From NCBI RefSeq assembly GCF_013409785.1, contig NZ_JACCBV010000001.1:2666001-2730000 (forward strand): DNA of 64,000 nt. Reading direction: 5' to 3'. Numbering within the stretch: position 1 is the stretch's first letter; every line of letters starts with the position of its first letter. A program made the position numbers and the translations under genes. Source of the DNA: Microbacterium immunditiarum (lineage in GTDB: Bacteria; Actinomycetota; Actinomycetes; Actinomycetales; Microbacteriaceae). Below are positions 63,264 through 64,000 of this stretch, in pieces. Under the pieces are notes generated by a model, which was not told the origin of the DNA, did no database searches, and was given only the letters and a program-made list of their open reading frames with translations.

Positions 63264-64000
63264 TCAGTCCTCGCTTGCCTCGGGGTCGGTCGGATTGGGA
63301 GCCGCCAGGAATCGGGAGGTGTCGACGCGGATGTATTCGCCGGGCGGGCACACATCGTCGAGCGACAGACGCCCCTCCCACGAGCTCGAGTACTTGTCGA
63401 GCCCGTAGTCCCACAGCTCGTTGCGGCCCGCGCCGTTCGCGACGCCGCTGTAGCGCATCTCGGTTCCGCCGCCGCCGCCGCCCTGCCGCACGCCCTCGAC
63501 CATCGACGCGGGCAGACCTGCGTGGTTCGCCATGTCCAGGCGGTTCGCGTTGCGGCCGGACTCGAACAGATCAGCGGGCACCGCGCCGCTGTAGTTCGGC
63601 TTGACCCACTCGGGCCGCATCGCCGTCGCACCGTTCTCGGCCTTGCGGCCCGCGATCCACAGCTGCCTGAACTCCTCGCGCTCTTCCTTCGACCACGCAT
63701 CCCAGCGCTCCCCGGTCAGCTCGAGGTCGGTCTGCGGAATCGGATTCTTGATGCGGTCGCGGTAGGCGGCGGCAATCTCCTGCGCATCGCGGATCGTGTC
63801 GGCCGCGTCGATGAGCATGCCGTTGGTGCCATACCCGAGCGGGATCACGACGACGCGCTGACGATACTCGGCGGGGATCGAGGTCGACACGCGGATCTTG
63901 TCACCGTCGAGTCGCCACATGGTGCCGAACGGCAGATGCATCGCGTCGACCGGATACCTACCGGCGTCGTCCAGCTTGAACCCGATGGCGGCGATGCCGT
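63264..64000 (-). CDS. Phage portal protein, C-terminal part (5' end outside window)
   Basis: The minus-strand frame is open from the right edge to the stop at 63264, giving about 245 residues. Segments LPFGTMWRLDGDKIRVSTSI and AADTIRDAQEIAAAYRDRIK, and the acidic C-terminal tail, fit a portal subunit. The position immediately upstream of the protease-capsid gene (2-bp gap) is the canonical place. The rest should lie beyond 64,000. Confidence 0.68.
   Translation of the reverse strand, partial: GIAAIGFKLDDAGRYPVDAMHLPFGTMWRLDGDKIRVSTSIPAEYRQRVVVIPLGYGTNGMLIDAADTIRDAQEIAAAYRDRIKNPIPQTDLELTGERWDAWSKEEREEFRQLWIAGRKAENGATAMRPEWVKPNYSGAVPADLFESGRNANRLDMANHAGLPASMVEGVRQGGGGGGTEMRYSGVANGAGRNELWDYGLDKYSSSWEGRLSLDDVCPPGEYIRVDTSRFLAAPNPTDPEASED

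Larger units (their letters stand above)
53436..64000. mobile_element. Prophage, integrase end (right end outside window)
   Basis: The region from the tRNA-Asn fragment to the right edge carries a tyrosine integrase on the plus strand and, on the minus strand in phage order (read from high to low coordinates), portal, protease-capsid fusion, connector, tail genes, tape measure, tail fibre, endolysin and two holin-like membrane proteins. Most genes overlap by 1-8 nt. No repressor, excisionase or terminase is in the visible part; terminase should precede the portal beyond 64,000. All structural frames look intact, so the element may be functional. Confidence 0.9.

Overview
The window is a piece of a high-GC Gram-positive (actinobacterial) chromosome, most likely Microbacteriaceae and probably Microbacterium or a close relative. 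The evidence is gene content and order: DUF4193, SepH, ParC/ParE, SigA, PAC2, PepA, Lpd and a two-lipoyl E2; GlnA1-GlnE-GlnA2; AceE followed by a FasR-like regulator and fabD-fabH-acpP-fabF; DUF3145; polyphosphate glucokinase; and strong G/C third positions throughout. Identification is from sequence reading only.

Layout. 1-8.6 kb: DUF4193 (partial), sepH, a phosphodiesterase-type hydrolase, topoisomerase IV subunits parC and parE, and a methyltransferase. 8.6-13.7 kb: an unusual cluster of two overlapping, complementary half-degenerate alanine racemase homologues, divergent from a sugar-transfer-type ATP-grasp ligase, facing a CofE-like ligase that is translationally coupled to the primary sigma factor. 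13.9-19.8 kb: PAC2, pepA, lpd and the E2 acyltransferase. 19.8-28.8 kb: an unrecognised membrane protein, DUF4191, RDD and the ammonia-assimilation block (glnA1 with a GlnR-like box, glnE, glnA2). 28.9-38.4 kb: ppgK, the RNase P RNA, a sortase-type surface protein plus DUF4012 protein, a Zn-ribbon/RNase HI/polymerase operon, a two-component system with a divergent membrane protein, and tRNA-Val. 38.6-46.2 kb: pyruvate dehydrogenase E1 and type II fatty acid synthesis. 46.4-53.3 kb: DUF3145, a putative iron-controlled 2OG/Fe(II) oxygenase, a fused DUF262-DUF1524 (GmrSD-like) restriction enzyme, a frameshifted BTAD-regulator remnant, a CAT-anticodon tRNA, a DMT transporter, peptide deformylase and a GyrI-like protein.

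From 53,436 to the right edge lies the integrase-proximal part of a prophage. A 40-nt copy of the 3' end of a tRNA-Asn marks the junction, next to a complete tyrosine integrase. The structural genes then run leftwards on the minus strand: portal (cut by the window edge), a fused prohead protease-major capsid protein with a strong internal ribosome site, connector and tail genes, a very short tape measure, tail fibre with S74 chaperone, M23 endolysin and holin-like proteins. The module resembles small-genome siphoviruses, but with an integrase.

Two themes recur. Many starts lie 6-8 nt downstream of a TANNNT-type -10 hexamer, which implies frequent leaderless transcripts. Convergent genes are separated by long perfect hairpins without U tracts. 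The best candidates for an undescribed system are the paired racemase/ATP-grasp/CofE-like cluster and the protease-capsid fusion with nested capsid start.
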